Assembly: GCA_016712595.1 (NCBI GenBank)
Contig: JADJQT010000001.1
Coordinates: 1,919,501-1,983,500, forward strand
Length of the DNA: 64,000 bases
Source: Rhodospirillales bacterium
GTDB taxonomy: Bacteria; Pseudomonadota; Alphaproteobacteria; Rhodospirillales; Defluviicoccaceae
Direction of reading: 5' to 3'
Made by a program: the position numbers and the translations under genes
Shown: one piece after another, positions 51,220 through 60,098 of the stretch
Position numbering within the stretch: the stretch's first letter is position 1
How the letters are laid out: the number at the start of each line of letters is the position of its first letter
Notes under the pieces: model-generated
What the model was told of the DNA's origin: nothing
The model's input: only the letters and a program-made list of their open reading frames with translations
Database searches by the model: none

Positions 51220-52983
51220 ATGAATCAAACACTTGCCCAATCAGCCCCGCCGCTTTCGTCGGTCCGGCGCGTGAGTGCGCCTACGACCGAACTGATATGG
51301 GCGATCGTTGCGCTGACAGTGGTCGGCCTCGTCGGCGGTCTCAAGCTGTTTACCCCGTTCGACGGTGATCAGGCGCTGTTCCTCTATACCGCCGAGGTGA
51401 TCGATAAGGGCGGTGTTCTCTACGTCGATGTCTGGGACCTCAAGCAGCCCGGGATTTTCTGGTTCTATCTCGCCGGCGGGCGGCTTTTCGGCTTCGATTC
51501 GCTCGGAATCAAGGAATTCGAACTCGTTTGGATGCTGGCCTTCGCGCTGACCCTCATCTTGTGTCTTCGCCGGACCTTCCGCCATCCGTGGCTCGGCAGC
51601 GCCGCGGCAATCGCATCGATCGGCAGTTACTACACCTTCGCCGGCGCGCAGGAACTTACCCAGGTGGAAATGCTCGTCGCGTTTCCGATGTTCCTGTCCT
51701 GCTGGATGCTGGTCCGGCGTTATCGAAGTGGTCCGCAGGCGCATCTCGCGCGACTGGTGGCGGGGGCGCTCGCCGCCGTCTGCGTCGTCTTCAAGCTGCC
51801 GTACGCGCCGATCTTCGTGGTCATGGTACTGCTGGCGATCGTCGATACCGCCGACGATCGCCGGCCGATGACACTGCTGCGCACCGCGTTCGCGCTCGGC
51901 ATCCCCTATACCGTGGGCGTTGCCGCGGTCCTACTGCCGGTCTGCCTTTTCCTCCTGCAGCAAGGCACGCTCGACGCGCTGATCTGGATCAGCTTCGTCT
52001 TTCCGTTCGACTCGCTTCAGGCGGCGCCGGTGGTCGCGCCTTTCGGACGCTTGCTCCGCGACATCAAGTGGTACGCCGTCTGTCTCGGTTCCTGGCTGGT
52101 GTTCGCCGTCCTACCGGTGCTGCGCGCTCTGCGTCGCGACGAGCCGGCGCTCATGCGCCAGATGATCGTTTGGATCATCGTTGCCTGCCTGCTGATCGTC
52201 GTGCAGTTCAACGCGTTCTGGAAGTATCATTTCTTCTTGCTGTTCGTGCCCGGCGCGGTGCTTGCCGCACGAGGGATCGACCTGCTGCTGACCCGTCTCA
52301 CCACAGCGTCAGTGCCGACGTTAACGGGGGGTGGGGAGCGCCAGCCGCCTGTGCGCGCGCTTTCGCCGGCGGTATTGTCCTTGTTCCTGGTCTTGCCGGC
52401 GGCGGGGGCGATGGTCGTATCGTTCGATGCGCAGAGCCAGGCTTTCTACCAGATGATGTTTAGCAGCCAGCGCATCGGCCTCGAAGGCTACCGCCGTGCC
52501 GTCGGCAAGGACTACGGATGGGTTGCCGAAAAGTTCGCCTCGCTGCGCATGCCTGGTGGAGAGCCGATCTACGTGCTCGGCAATCCGCTCGTCTATCTCG
52601 TCACCCAAAGGGCGCAGGCCTTGCCGATCCACGGCTGGTCGTGGGAGATGTTGCCGCCGTCGTACTGGGCGGCATTGCCCGGGCAGCTGGCCGCGGCGCA
52701 TCCGGCCTATGTTTTTCTCGGCCGGTTCTACCGGCGGATGTTCCCGGAAACGCCGCCCTATGGGCCGGAGGTCATCGCCTACCTGGACGCGAATTACGAC
52801 GTCGTCTGGGATGAAGAATGGACCGGCCGGCTCTATCGCCGGCGTTCGCCGCCGCCCGACGGCGGTCGCGCTGTTCCCGAGTCCTCGGGTCGCGACGGCG
52901 CGGCGGGGCGGGGAGCCTCGACCGGAAGCATGCCTGGGAGCGTACCAATCGACAGCGCGCCGACGGGGACCGTCCCGCGCTGA
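51220..52983 (+). CDS. GT39-like membrane glycosyltransferase family protein
   Basis: The product has about 587 residues from ATG 51220. About ten hydrophobic segments are seen. The early loop FTPFDGDQALFLYTAEVIDKGGVLYVDVWDLKQPGIFWFYLAGGRLFGFDS has the acidic pattern (Asp-Gly-Asp, Asp-x-Lys-Gln-Pro-Gly) of ArnT/PMT (GT39, GT83) enzymes that use lipid-linked sugars. A soluble C-terminal part begins near residue 405 (FYQMMFSSQRIGLEGYRRAVGKDYGWVAEKFASLRMPGGEPIYVLGNPLVYLVTQRAQALPIHGWSWEMLPPSYWAALPGQL). The last 40 residues are low complexity. The sugar acceptor is unknown. It is divergent from the ABC cluster and ends 4 bases before the convergent mmsA stop. Confidence 0.85.
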   Translation: MNQTLAQSAPPLSSVRRVSAPTTELIWAIVALTVVGLVGGLKLFTPFDGDQALFLYTAEVIDKGGVLYVDVWDLKQPGIFWFYLAGGRLFGFDSLGIKEFELVWMLAFALTLILCLRRTFRHPWLGSAAAIASIGSYYTFAGAQELTQVEMLVAFPMFLSCWMLVRRYRSGPQAHLARLVAGALAAVCVVFKLPYAPIFVVMVLLAIVDTADDRRPMTLLRTAFALGIPYTVGVAAVLLPVCLFLLQQGTLDALIWISFVFPFDSLQAAPVVAPFGRLLRDIKWYAVCLGSWLVFAVLPVLRALRRDEPALMRQMIVWIIVACLLIVVQFNAFWKYHFFLLFVPGAVLAARGIDLLLTRLTTASVPTLTGGGERQPPVRALSPAVLSLFLVLPAAGAMVVSFDAQSQAFYQMMFSSQRIGLEGYRRAVGKDYGWVAEKFASLRMPGGEPIYVLGNPLVYLVTQRAQALPIHGWSWEMLPPSYWAALPGQLAAAHPAYVFLGRFYRRMFPETPPYGPEVIAYLDANYDVVWDEEWTGRLYRRRSPPPDGGRAVPESSGRDGAAGRGASTGSMPGSVPIDSAPTGTVPR

Positions 52984-52987
52984 GGCG

Positions 52988-54526
52988 TCAACCGAGGGTC
53001 GGCATGGCAAATCCGCCCGTCTCGGAGGTCTGCGTCTCGGGTCCCGGCGAGGCCGTGTCCCCGTCGCCGGCGGCATCCGGCCAGCGGCTGGTGACGGTCT
53101 TGAGGCGGGTGTAAAAGCGCACGCCCTCGGCCCCGTGGATCGCATGGTCGCCGAACAGCGAATGCTTCCAGCCGCCGAAGCTGTGAAAGGCGAGGGGCAC
53201 CGGAATCGCAACGTTGACGCCGACCATTCCCGCCTGCACCCGCGCCGTGAACGCGCGCGCCGCCGCACCCGAGTGGGTGAAGATGGCCGAGCCATTGCCG
53301 AAGCGGTTGGCGTTGACCAGATCGATGGCGCTCGCAAGGTCGGAGGCCCGCACGATGCACAGGACGGGCCCGAAGATTTCCTCCTGATAGATGCGCATCG
53401 ACGGCGCAACCCGGTCGAATAGCGTGCCGCCGAGAAAAAAGCCATTCTCGCGGCCGGATAGAACCAGCCCCCGGCCATCGACGACGAGATCCGCGCCCTC
53501 CCGGACGCCGAGGCCGATCATCTCCGCTACTCTGGCGCGGTGCTCGGCGGTGATCAGCGGGCCCATCTCGGCGTCGAGATCACTGCCGGGGCCGATCTTC
53601 AGCGTGCTAACGCGCGTGGCGAGCCGTTCACGCAGCGGTTCAGCCACCTCGCCTACGGCAACCGCGACCGAGACCGCCATGCAACGCTCGCCGGCGGACC
53701 CGTAGGCCGCTCCCATCAGCGCCTCGACGGCGAGGTCGAGATCGGCATCCGGCATGACCACCATGTGGTTCTTAGCCCCGGCAAGGGCCTGCACGCGCTT
53801 GCCGGCGGCCGCGGCGGTGGCATAGATGCGGCGGGCGACCGGCGTCGAGCCCACGAAGCTCACCGCGCGGACCTGCGGGTGGGTCAGAAGCGCCTTTACC
53901 GCCACGGCGTCACCGCCGAGCACGTTGAACACGCCTGCCGGCAATCCCGCTTCGCTGAGGAGCTCGGCCAGGCGCAGCGAGCAGGACGGCACTTTCTCCG
54001 ACGGCTTGAGCACGAAGGTGTTGCCGCAGGCGATGGCGAGCGGGAACATCCACATCGGCACCATCGCCGGAAAATTGAACGGAGTGATGCCGGCGCAGAC
54101 GCCCAGCGGCTCGCGCAGCGAAAAGCAATCCATGCCGGCGCCGATGCCGGCGGAGAACTCGCCCTTGATGTGGTGCGGGATACCGCAGGCGAACTCGACA
54201 ACCTCGAGGCCGCGCATCAGCGAGCCGCGAGCATCGCTCGCCACCTTGCCGTGCTCGGCGGTAATCAGCGCCGCGAGCTCATCCGCATGCTGCTCGATCA
54301 ATGTTTTGAAGCGGAACATCACCCGCGCGCGGCTGAGCGCCGGCATCGCCGCCCAGGCGGGAAACGCCTGTTTTGCAGCCATTACCGCGGCATCGACCTC
54401 GCCGGCGTCGGCGAGCGGAACGTGGGCGCGCACGTCGCCGCTTGCTGGATCAAACACCGGCGCAAAGCGACCACTGCGACCGTCCACGGCCACGCCACCG
54501 ATGAAGTGCCGGATCTGGTCTACCAT
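52988..54526 (-). CDS. mmsA: CoA-acylating methylmalonate-semialdehyde dehydrogenase
   Basis: The 512-residue protein is an aldehyde dehydrogenase of valine and myo-inositol degradation that makes propionyl-CoA or acetyl-CoA. Marks: HFIGGVAVDGRSGR, PLGVCAGITPFNFPAMVPMWMFPLAIACGNTFVLKPSEKVP, SFVGSTPVARRIYATAAAAGKRVQALAGAKNHMVVMPDADL, catalytic Cys282 in GSAGERCMA, and YQEEIFGPVLCIVRA. The Glu that acts as the general base in hydrolytic ALDHs is absent here (GAKNH), as expected for the CoA-dependent type. The start follows AGGAGGAAG. A 20-residue Ser/Thr/Gly extension ends the protein. No other valine genes are next to it. Confidence 0.93.
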   Translation of the reverse strand: MVDQIRHFIGGVAVDGRSGRFAPVFDPASGDVRAHVPLADAGEVDAAVMAAKQAFPAWAAMPALSRARVMFRFKTLIEQHADELAALITAEHGKVASDARGSLMRGLEVVEFACGIPHHIKGEFSAGIGAGMDCFSLREPLGVCAGITPFNFPAMVPMWMFPLAIACGNTFVLKPSEKVPSCSLRLAELLSEAGLPAGVFNVLGGDAVAVKALLTHPQVRAVSFVGSTPVARRIYATAAAAGKRVQALAGAKNHMVVMPDADLDLAVEALMGAAYGSAGERCMAVSVAVAVGEVAEPLRERLATRVSTLKIGPGSDLDAEMGPLITAEHRARVAEMIGLGVREGADLVVDGRGLVLSGRENGFFLGGTLFDRVAPSMRIYQEEIFGPVLCIVRASDLASAIDLVNANRFGNGSAIFTHSGAAARAFTARVQAGMVGVNVAIPVPLAFHSFGGWKHSLFGDHAIHGAEGVRFYTRLKTVTSRWPDAAGDGDTASPGPETQTSETGGFAMPTLG

Positions 54527-54796
54527 CTGCTTCCTCCTTCCTCGGCCGGAGAAACCCCAGCTGGCCGCCCCGCCTGCGCCTTTTCCGCGCGTGCCCGGGC
54601 TTCGTCAAGCCGGTATCGTCGGCGAGAACGCGGATCCCATCGCTGATGACAACCGTTCAGCCTTCTGTCGTTCCTTCACGGAGCGACGGGCGCGTCCTGC
54701 CGACGCACCCGTCACCCATGCCCGTCGACAGGGAGCGAGCCAAAGCGGCGCCGGACGCCGAAGATGGCGATCCGGCGCATCGAGAGGGGCTCGCGA

Positions 54797-56881
54797 TTAC
54801 AAGATGAAATCTTGTGCGATATAGGCCGAGGCCAGGATCGTGCCGTCCTGGATGACGATGACCAGTTCGGCGGCTGCGTCGGCATCGACGTTCGCCTGCA
54901 CGAGGGTGACAGCGCCTTGATCGACGACCCGCACTTGGCCAGCGTGAGAAAATTTGGCCGTCCCGATGAAGGTGAAGGCCTGATTGCCAGCCGTGCCGAA
55001 GTCGGCGTCGATGGCGGAGAGATCAATCCGATCACCGCCGGGAACGCCAACGCCGTCGAAACCAGCGATGCTGTCACGGCCCGCCGGCGGGGAGTCGGTG
55101 AGCGCGGTGAACACGAGCGTGTCCACCCCGATGCCGCCGATCAGCCTGTCGCCGCCGTTTCCACCGATCAACGTGTCCGCCCCCGCGCCGCCGGCCAGCG
55201 TATCGTTGCCGGCACCGCCGGTGAGGACATCATTGCCGGCAAGCCCGCTCAGTGAATTGTTGGCGTCGTTGCCGGTAATGCTGTTGGCCAGCGCATTGCC
55301 GGTGCCATTGATGGCGGCGCCTCCCGTTAGCGTCAGGTTTTCGAGGTTGGCGCCGAGGGCGTACGAGGTGCCGCTGGTGACGGTGTCCACGCCCTGGCCG
55401 GCCGCCTCGACGACCGTATCGAGCGCATCGACGACGTAGGTGTCGTTGCCCTGACCGCCGACGAGGCGATCTGCCGCGCCGCCGCCGATCAATGTATCGT
55501 CCCCGCCAAGACCAAACAGGGTATCCGCGCCGTTGAGGCCGCTCAACAGGTTGGCGGTGTTCGTGCCCGTCATCATATTGATTCCGGCGGTGCCGATGGC
55601 ATTCTCGAAGTGAAACACCTGCTCGGTAACACCGTTGATCGTTGCGGTGTGACCTGCCAGGGTGATGTTACCCGCACCGGCGGCCTCGGAATAATCGAGC
55701 GTATCGATACCGGCTTGCCCGTCGAGGTAGTCCTGGCCATCGCCGCCCGAGATCGTATCGTTCCCGGCGCCGCCGTAGATCGTATCGTCGCCGCCCTCGC
55801 CCAACAGCAAATTGGCGACCGCGGAGCCGGTGATTGTATCGTCGCTCGAACTGCCGATGACGTTTTCGATCCCGATCAGAGTGTCGGTCTCCGAGCCGCG
55901 CGTGGCCGTTCCCACGGCGAGGTTGATGTTCCAGCGGACACCGCTGCTGTAGACGACCGTATCGCGTCCGAGACCGCCGTCGAGCGTATCGTTGTCGTAT
56001 TGGCCGCCGCTCAAGGTGTCGTTGCCGGCGCCTCCGGACAGTGAGTCGTGGCCGCTCCCACCATCGATCGAATCGCCACCGGTGCTGCCGAAGATCGTAT
56101 CATTTCCAGATTGGCCATTTATTTCCTTTTCGCCGGTGAGTGTGATGCCGCGGAAGTCGAGGCGGTCGTTGCCACCATAGGTGCCGTTGATGGAATATCC
56201 GTTGGCGTTCCACACCTCGATACTGTTCGCGCCCTTGCTAAAGGTTGAGAAGACGACGCCGCCGGTTTGACTCACGGTATCGAGCCCGGTCCCGCCATTG
56301 AGTTCCGTTTCGTCGTATGTTCCCTTCAGGATGAACAGATCGTTACCGGCGTCGCCGTGGTAGGTGTCCTGATCGCGGCCCCCGGCGTAGATCGTATCGT
56401 TGCCGATGCCACCCGAAACGCTGTCCGCATCAAACGGGTTGGCGCTTTCGATCCGATCGTTTCCGTTCCCGCCAATGAGCGTATCGGCGCCGCCGTATGT
56501 GCCACCGGTCAGCGTATCGTTGCCGTCACCGCCGTCGATGTGATCGTCGCCGGCGGACGCCTCGATCGAATCGTTTCCGGTGCCGCCAAGCAGTGTGTCG
56601 TCACCCAAGTACCCATCAATGGTGTCGTTGCCGATACCACCGTCGACGGCATCGTTCCCTTTTCCGGCGTCGATCGAATCGTTGCCTGTTCCGCCACGCA
56701 CGCTGTCGTTGTCGTCGCTTGCGAAGATGGTATCGCCGCCGCTGCCGCCGTCGATCGTATCGTCTCCGTCCCGGCCGTCGATACGATCGGCGACCGCGCT
56801 CGGCACGCCTCCCGTCACGCCCGCTGAAACGCCGCCGGGAAGAATGCGATCGTCCCCGTCCGTCCCCTTGATGCTTGCCAT
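54797..56881 (-). CDS. RTX calcium-binding repeat protein, type I secreted
   Basis: The product has 694 residues from ATG 56881 after GGGAGC. Most of the length is GGxGxDxx nonapeptide repeats (for example GGSGGDTIFASDDNDSVRGGTGNDSIDAGKGNDAVDGG). A few beta segments separate the blocks; the block around residues 230-300 is less repetitive (FSTFSKGANSIEVWNANGYSINGTYGGNDRLDFRGITLTGEKEINGQ). The C-terminus (TLVFTALTDSPPAGRDSIAGFDG, GDRIDLSAIDADFGTAGNQAFTFIGTAKFSHAGQVRV) is the serralysin C-terminal/type I secretion region. No enzyme domain was seen. No ABC exporter or membrane fusion protein gene is nearby. Confidence 0.9.
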   Translation of the reverse strand: MASIKGTDGDDRILPGGVSAGVTGGVPSAVADRIDGRDGDDTIDGGSGGDTIFASDDNDSVRGGTGNDSIDAGKGNDAVDGGIGNDTIDGYLGDDTLLGGTGNDSIEASAGDDHIDGGDGNDTLTGGTYGGADTLIGGNGNDRIESANPFDADSVSGGIGNDTIYAGGRDQDTYHGDAGNDLFILKGTYDETELNGGTGLDTVSQTGGVVFSTFSKGANSIEVWNANGYSINGTYGGNDRLDFRGITLTGEKEINGQSGNDTIFGSTGGDSIDGGSGHDSLSGGAGNDTLSGGQYDNDTLDGGLGRDTVVYSSGVRWNINLAVGTATRGSETDTLIGIENVIGSSSDDTITGSAVANLLLGEGGDDTIYGGAGNDTISGGDGQDYLDGQAGIDTLDYSEAAGAGNITLAGHTATINGVTEQVFHFENAIGTAGINMMTGTNTANLLSGLNGADTLFGLGGDDTLIGGGAADRLVGGQGNDTYVVDALDTVVEAAGQGVDTVTSGTSYALGANLENLTLTGGAAINGTGNALANSITGNDANNSLSGLAGNDVLTGGAGNDTLAGGAGADTLIGGNGGDRLIGGIGVDTLVFTALTDSPPAGRDSIAGFDGVGVPGGDRIDLSAIDADFGTAGNQAFTFIGTAKFSHAGQVRVVDQGAVTLVQANVDADAAAELVIVIQDGTILASAYIAQDFIL

Positions 56882-57341
56882 GCTACGTGCTCCCCATTTT
56901 CTGCGCGTATGGCGCCGAATTTGCCCTCGCGAGCGTTCGAGCCACGCCGACCGGCCGCCTGCCGTCGTGGGATCGGACGGCGGCGCGGACCGGATACGGT
57001 GTGATGAAAGCCCCCACTCGAACGGACATTGCCCCCCATGTCCTGAGGGTATGACCATACTCAGGACTACTTGCGGATGCAATTGCACCGGAGCCGTGCA
57101 GAGGGGATCTGAAAACGCAGTGCATGATCGGTCCGCGCCCGACCGGAAGGGGAAGTAAGTCCACACATAAACGGGTCGCAAGCCGGTTCCTGGCCGAGGA
57201 GCGGACTGCCGGCGATTACACGCTCGCTCAGAAAGACTGAACGCAACGTTTGAGCCCATCTGACCGCAGCACCGCCCCGAGGGCGCGCGTCGCGACCGAG
57301 ATTGACAATGTTTTTGCTGCTTTAGCGGCTTGTGCGGCGGA
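56882..57341. other. Intergenic region between the RTX gene and tRNA-Glu
   Basis: A 460-base stretch that should hold the promoter of the RTX gene at its left end. A GGGAGC site is at the RTX ATG. I see no further gene; the open frames here look like chance. Composition is normal, without an AT-rich island. Confidence 0.5.
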
Positions 57342-57417
57342 TGGCGTCCCCTAGGGGATTCGAACCCCTGTTGCCGCCGTGAGAGGGCGGTGTCCTAGGC
57401 CTCTAGACGAAGGGGAC
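57342..57417 (-). tRNA. tRNA-Glu (anticodon CUC)
   Basis: The 76-base gene folds as a cloverleaf. The acceptor GTCCCCT at 57417-57411 pairs with AGGGGAC; the anticodon stem CCGCC/GGCGG encloses CTCTCAC, so the anticodon is CTC (reads GAG). The T arm has GGTTCGAATCC, and the 3' CCA is encoded (57344-57342). Confidence 0.95.
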
Positions 57418-57859
57418 GAGGCGATAGAGAGGGGCGTTTTTACAGGGCTTCGTGGTTCGAGATCAAGAGCTCGCTTTCGTAAAGTCCGCAGGTTCTCGTC
57501 CTTACGTCTACGGCGCCGGGAAACGGTGTCCCGATGGTCGGCTGAAATTACCCCTAACAAGGTATTTTTAAGGAAGTGCAGCCAGGCACCGTCGATGGGA
57601 GAAAGAAGAGGACTTCTATGCACATCGGCAAAAACAACCCGTTTGAGCCAGTCGCGGTTGTATCTTGACTACCCGAATGGGTAACGCCAGTATGCATGGT
57701 GGAGCGACGACGCCACGCCGTACACCCAGGCGCCGAGCCACGCCGGAGGAGGAACGCTCCCCGCCGACGTGGCCGTTTCATCCGCGCGCTCGAGCGCGCC
57801 CGCAACGTTCCTGACGGCTGGTCTGCGCGCGTCGCGCGCACCATGAGAGAGGCAACAGC
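57418..57859. other. Intergenic region between tRNA-Glu and the protease-nuclease gene
   Basis: About 440 bases. It should contain the tRNA promoter (left) and the promoter of the protease-nuclease gene (right), before the GAGAGAGG ribosome-binding site. Short open frames here have no family features. Nothing else was recognised. Confidence 0.5.
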
Positions 57860-60031
57860 ATGATGGACAATCCCGTCGACGGTCTCGGAGATTCTGCGGC
57901 ACCGGTTCGTATCCTCAGCCCCGCCCCCGGCGATCAGAGCGAGAGTTCGATCACGCTGCGCGAGGAGCAGCAGGCCGGAGCGGCCGAGCGAGCGAAGGCG
58001 TATGCCGGCAGCCTCGCCGACCAGACCCGCGCGCGCAAGATTGCGCCGAACGAAATCGATGAAGGGCGGATGCGCTTCACCCGCCCCGAGGACGGCCTGG
58101 GGCTCGAGCGCATCCTCGGTCGCAGCGACCTCGTCCCGATCAACTATCTTGAGTTCGGCCAGCGTGCCGCGCGCACGGTCTGCCATATCCAGATCCGTCT
58201 GCCGAACGGTGCGATGGTCGGGCATGCCACCGGCTTTCTCGTCGCCCCCTGCCTGCTGCTTACCAACAATCACGTCTTCCCGACGGCGCAGATGGCGACG
58301 CGTAGCCTTGCCGAGTTTGATTTCGAAGACGACATCGCCTTCAATCCGCGGCCGACGAAGCTGTTCCGCCTGCGGCCGGAGGAATTGTTCTTCACCAGCC
58401 GCACCCTCGATTTCAGCTTCGTCGCCGTGGCGCCCACGGCCAACGACGGCACGCCGCTCTCAACCTACGGGAACCTGCGTCTGGCCGGTGATCCCGATAA
58501 GCTGATGAACGGCGAATATGTCAGCATCATTCAGCACCCCCAGGGCAACAGTAAGCAGGCGGCGCTGCGCGAGAACCAGGTAATCTGGGGCGACGCCAAC
58601 TTCCTTCATTATGAAACAGACACGCAGCCGGGCAGTTCCGGCGCGCCCGTCTTCAACGATCAGTGGTACGTTGTCGCACTGCACCATGCCGGCGTGCCGC
58701 GAACCGATGCGGCCGGCAATACACTGAAGACCGACGGACAGCCGCTGCAGCAAGGTGAGCCCGAAGACCTTGTCGACTGGATCGCCAACGAGGGCGTGCG
58801 CATCAGCCGCATATTCCGCGCGCTGGCCGAATCGGGCGATGCTGCCGCGGCTGCGGCTCTGGCGCGACTGCGCTCGGTTGCCGGTGGTCCGCTGGTCTCT
58901 CCGATCTTTATGCCGCCTTCCGCCGCTGTTCCGGCCGGCACGGCAACCAGTTCATCCACGGGCGCTCTGGCGATCCCGGCGCCGCCGGCCGCAACGCTCA
59001 AGCCGATGGCTGACGCGGTGTTGCCGCACGTGGCGGCTTCCCAGCCGTCAAAGGTGATCGATTCGACGGCGATTGCCGTGGGTCCGATGACAGCGAACGC
59101 GATTGGATCGGCGCTCCCCCGGAGCATGGCCCCGGCGATTCCCGCGGCGGTGGCGGGGGCGATGGCTGCGGCGAGTCTGCCCGAGGCACGCGTGATCACG
59201 CCGCCCGCGTCCGATGCCGCGCTTTACACGGATCGCGGCGGATATCGCGAGGACTTTCTCGGCGCGGCGGCGGGCATGCGCGTTCCCCTGCCGCGTGTCG
59301 GCGAGCGGGAGCAGTTGTTGCTCTATGCCAATTTCTCGATCATCTTCAGCCTCGATCGTCGTCTTGCCCGGATGACGGCGGTCAATATCGACGGTCCATC
59401 CTGGCAGAGCATACCCCGCCGTCGGCCGGATACGTGGTCCTATGATCCGCGCTTGGATGTGGCGGCGCAGGCCGGCCGTACCCTTTATGACGGGACGCGC
59501 TTTGATTACGGCCATCTCGTCCGCCGACAGGACGCCTGTTCCGGCGACGTCGCCGCCGAAGCGGAGCGCGATACTTTCCACCTCACCAACGCCGCACCGC
59601 AGGACCACGCGCTGAACATCGGTCCGTGGAATAACCTTGAAGACCATGTGCTCGATACCATCCGCATGACGCGCACACGTGTGACAGTGCTGACGGGGCC
59701 GGTCTTCCGCGCGGGCGATCCGATGGCGCGCGGTGTGCTCATTCCGCAGGACTTCTTCAAGATCGCCGTCTATGCCGACGACGGCGGCGCACTGGCAGCG
59801 GCGGGCTGGGTGCAGCATCAGCCGGACGGGACGGCGGGAGAGGAAGTCGCGCCCCAGTTCCTCGGCCGCTTCCCGATGTGGCAGCTACCGATTGCCCGCA
59901 TCGCCGAGATGACTGGCCTCGACCTCGGACCGCTGGTTGCCGCCGACGCCCTCGCAAGCCTGCGCGGGCAGGAGGCGAGCATGGGGATGACGGCCTTGCC
60001 GATCGCGTCTGCCGACGATCTCGTGCTCTGA
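57860..60031 (+). CDS. Trypsin-like serine protease fused to a DNA/RNA non-specific endonuclease
   Basis: The 723-residue product starts at ATG 57860 after GAGAGG. There is no signal peptide. The first about 90 residues are charged and end in LERILGRSDLVPINYLEFGQRAARTVCHIQI, a lead-in seen in trypsin-like effector proteins. The protease triad is His138 (TNNHVFP), Asp184 (TLDFSFVAV) and Ser260 (QPGSSGAPV). A linker of about 110 residues rich in Ala and Pro follows (around 355-455). The C-terminal nuclease domain has Asp549-Tyr550-Gly551-His552 (a DRGH-type motif) with NAAPQDHALN586IGPWNNLED, a Serratia-nuclease-like metal site. It could be an auto-processed toxic effector, perhaps in defence. 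It is convergent with the DUF2278 gene. Confidence 0.88.
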   Translation: MMDNPVDGLGDSAAPVRILSPAPGDQSESSITLREEQQAGAAERAKAYAGSLADQTRARKIAPNEIDEGRMRFTRPEDGLGLERILGRSDLVPINYLEFGQRAARTVCHIQIRLPNGAMVGHATGFLVAPCLLLTNNHVFPTAQMATRSLAEFDFEDDIAFNPRPTKLFRLRPEELFFTSRTLDFSFVAVAPTANDGTPLSTYGNLRLAGDPDKLMNGEYVSIIQHPQGNSKQAALRENQVIWGDANFLHYETDTQPGSSGAPVFNDQWYVVALHHAGVPRTDAAGNTLKTDGQPLQQGEPEDLVDWIANEGVRISRIFRALAESGDAAAAAALARLRSVAGGPLVSPIFMPPSAAVPAGTATSSSTGALAIPAPPAATLKPMADAVLPHVAASQPSKVIDSTAIAVGPMTANAIGSALPRSMAPAIPAAVAGAMAAASLPEARVITPPASDAALYTDRGGYREDFLGAAAGMRVPLPRVGEREQLLLYANFSIIFSLDRRLARMTAVNIDGPSWQSIPRRRPDTWSYDPRLDVAAQAGRTLYDGTRFDYGHLVRRQDACSGDVAAEAERDTFHLTNAAPQDHALNIGPWNNLEDHVLDTIRMTRTRVTVLTGPVFRAGDPMARGVLIPQDFFKIAVYADDGGALAAAGWVQHQPDGTAGEEVAPQFLGRFPMWQLPIARIAEMTGLDLGPLVAADALASLRGQEASMGMTALPIASADDLVL

Positions 60032-60098
60032 GTTATTCCCGGAAAACGTGGGGAAGGGCGGGGCGGTTGCATCGCCGCCCCGCCCCCACAGCGGGGAT

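Noticed and set aside
52321..53478. Open frame spanning mmsA and the glycosyltransferase ends on the minus strand
   Set aside because: It is out of frame with the clear mmsA reading and rich in Arg/Pro/Ser; a shadow.
57342..57417. tRNA-Glu as an integration site for a mobile island
   Set aside because: I found no repeat of the tRNA 3' end nearby and no integrase gene, so there is no sign of integration here.
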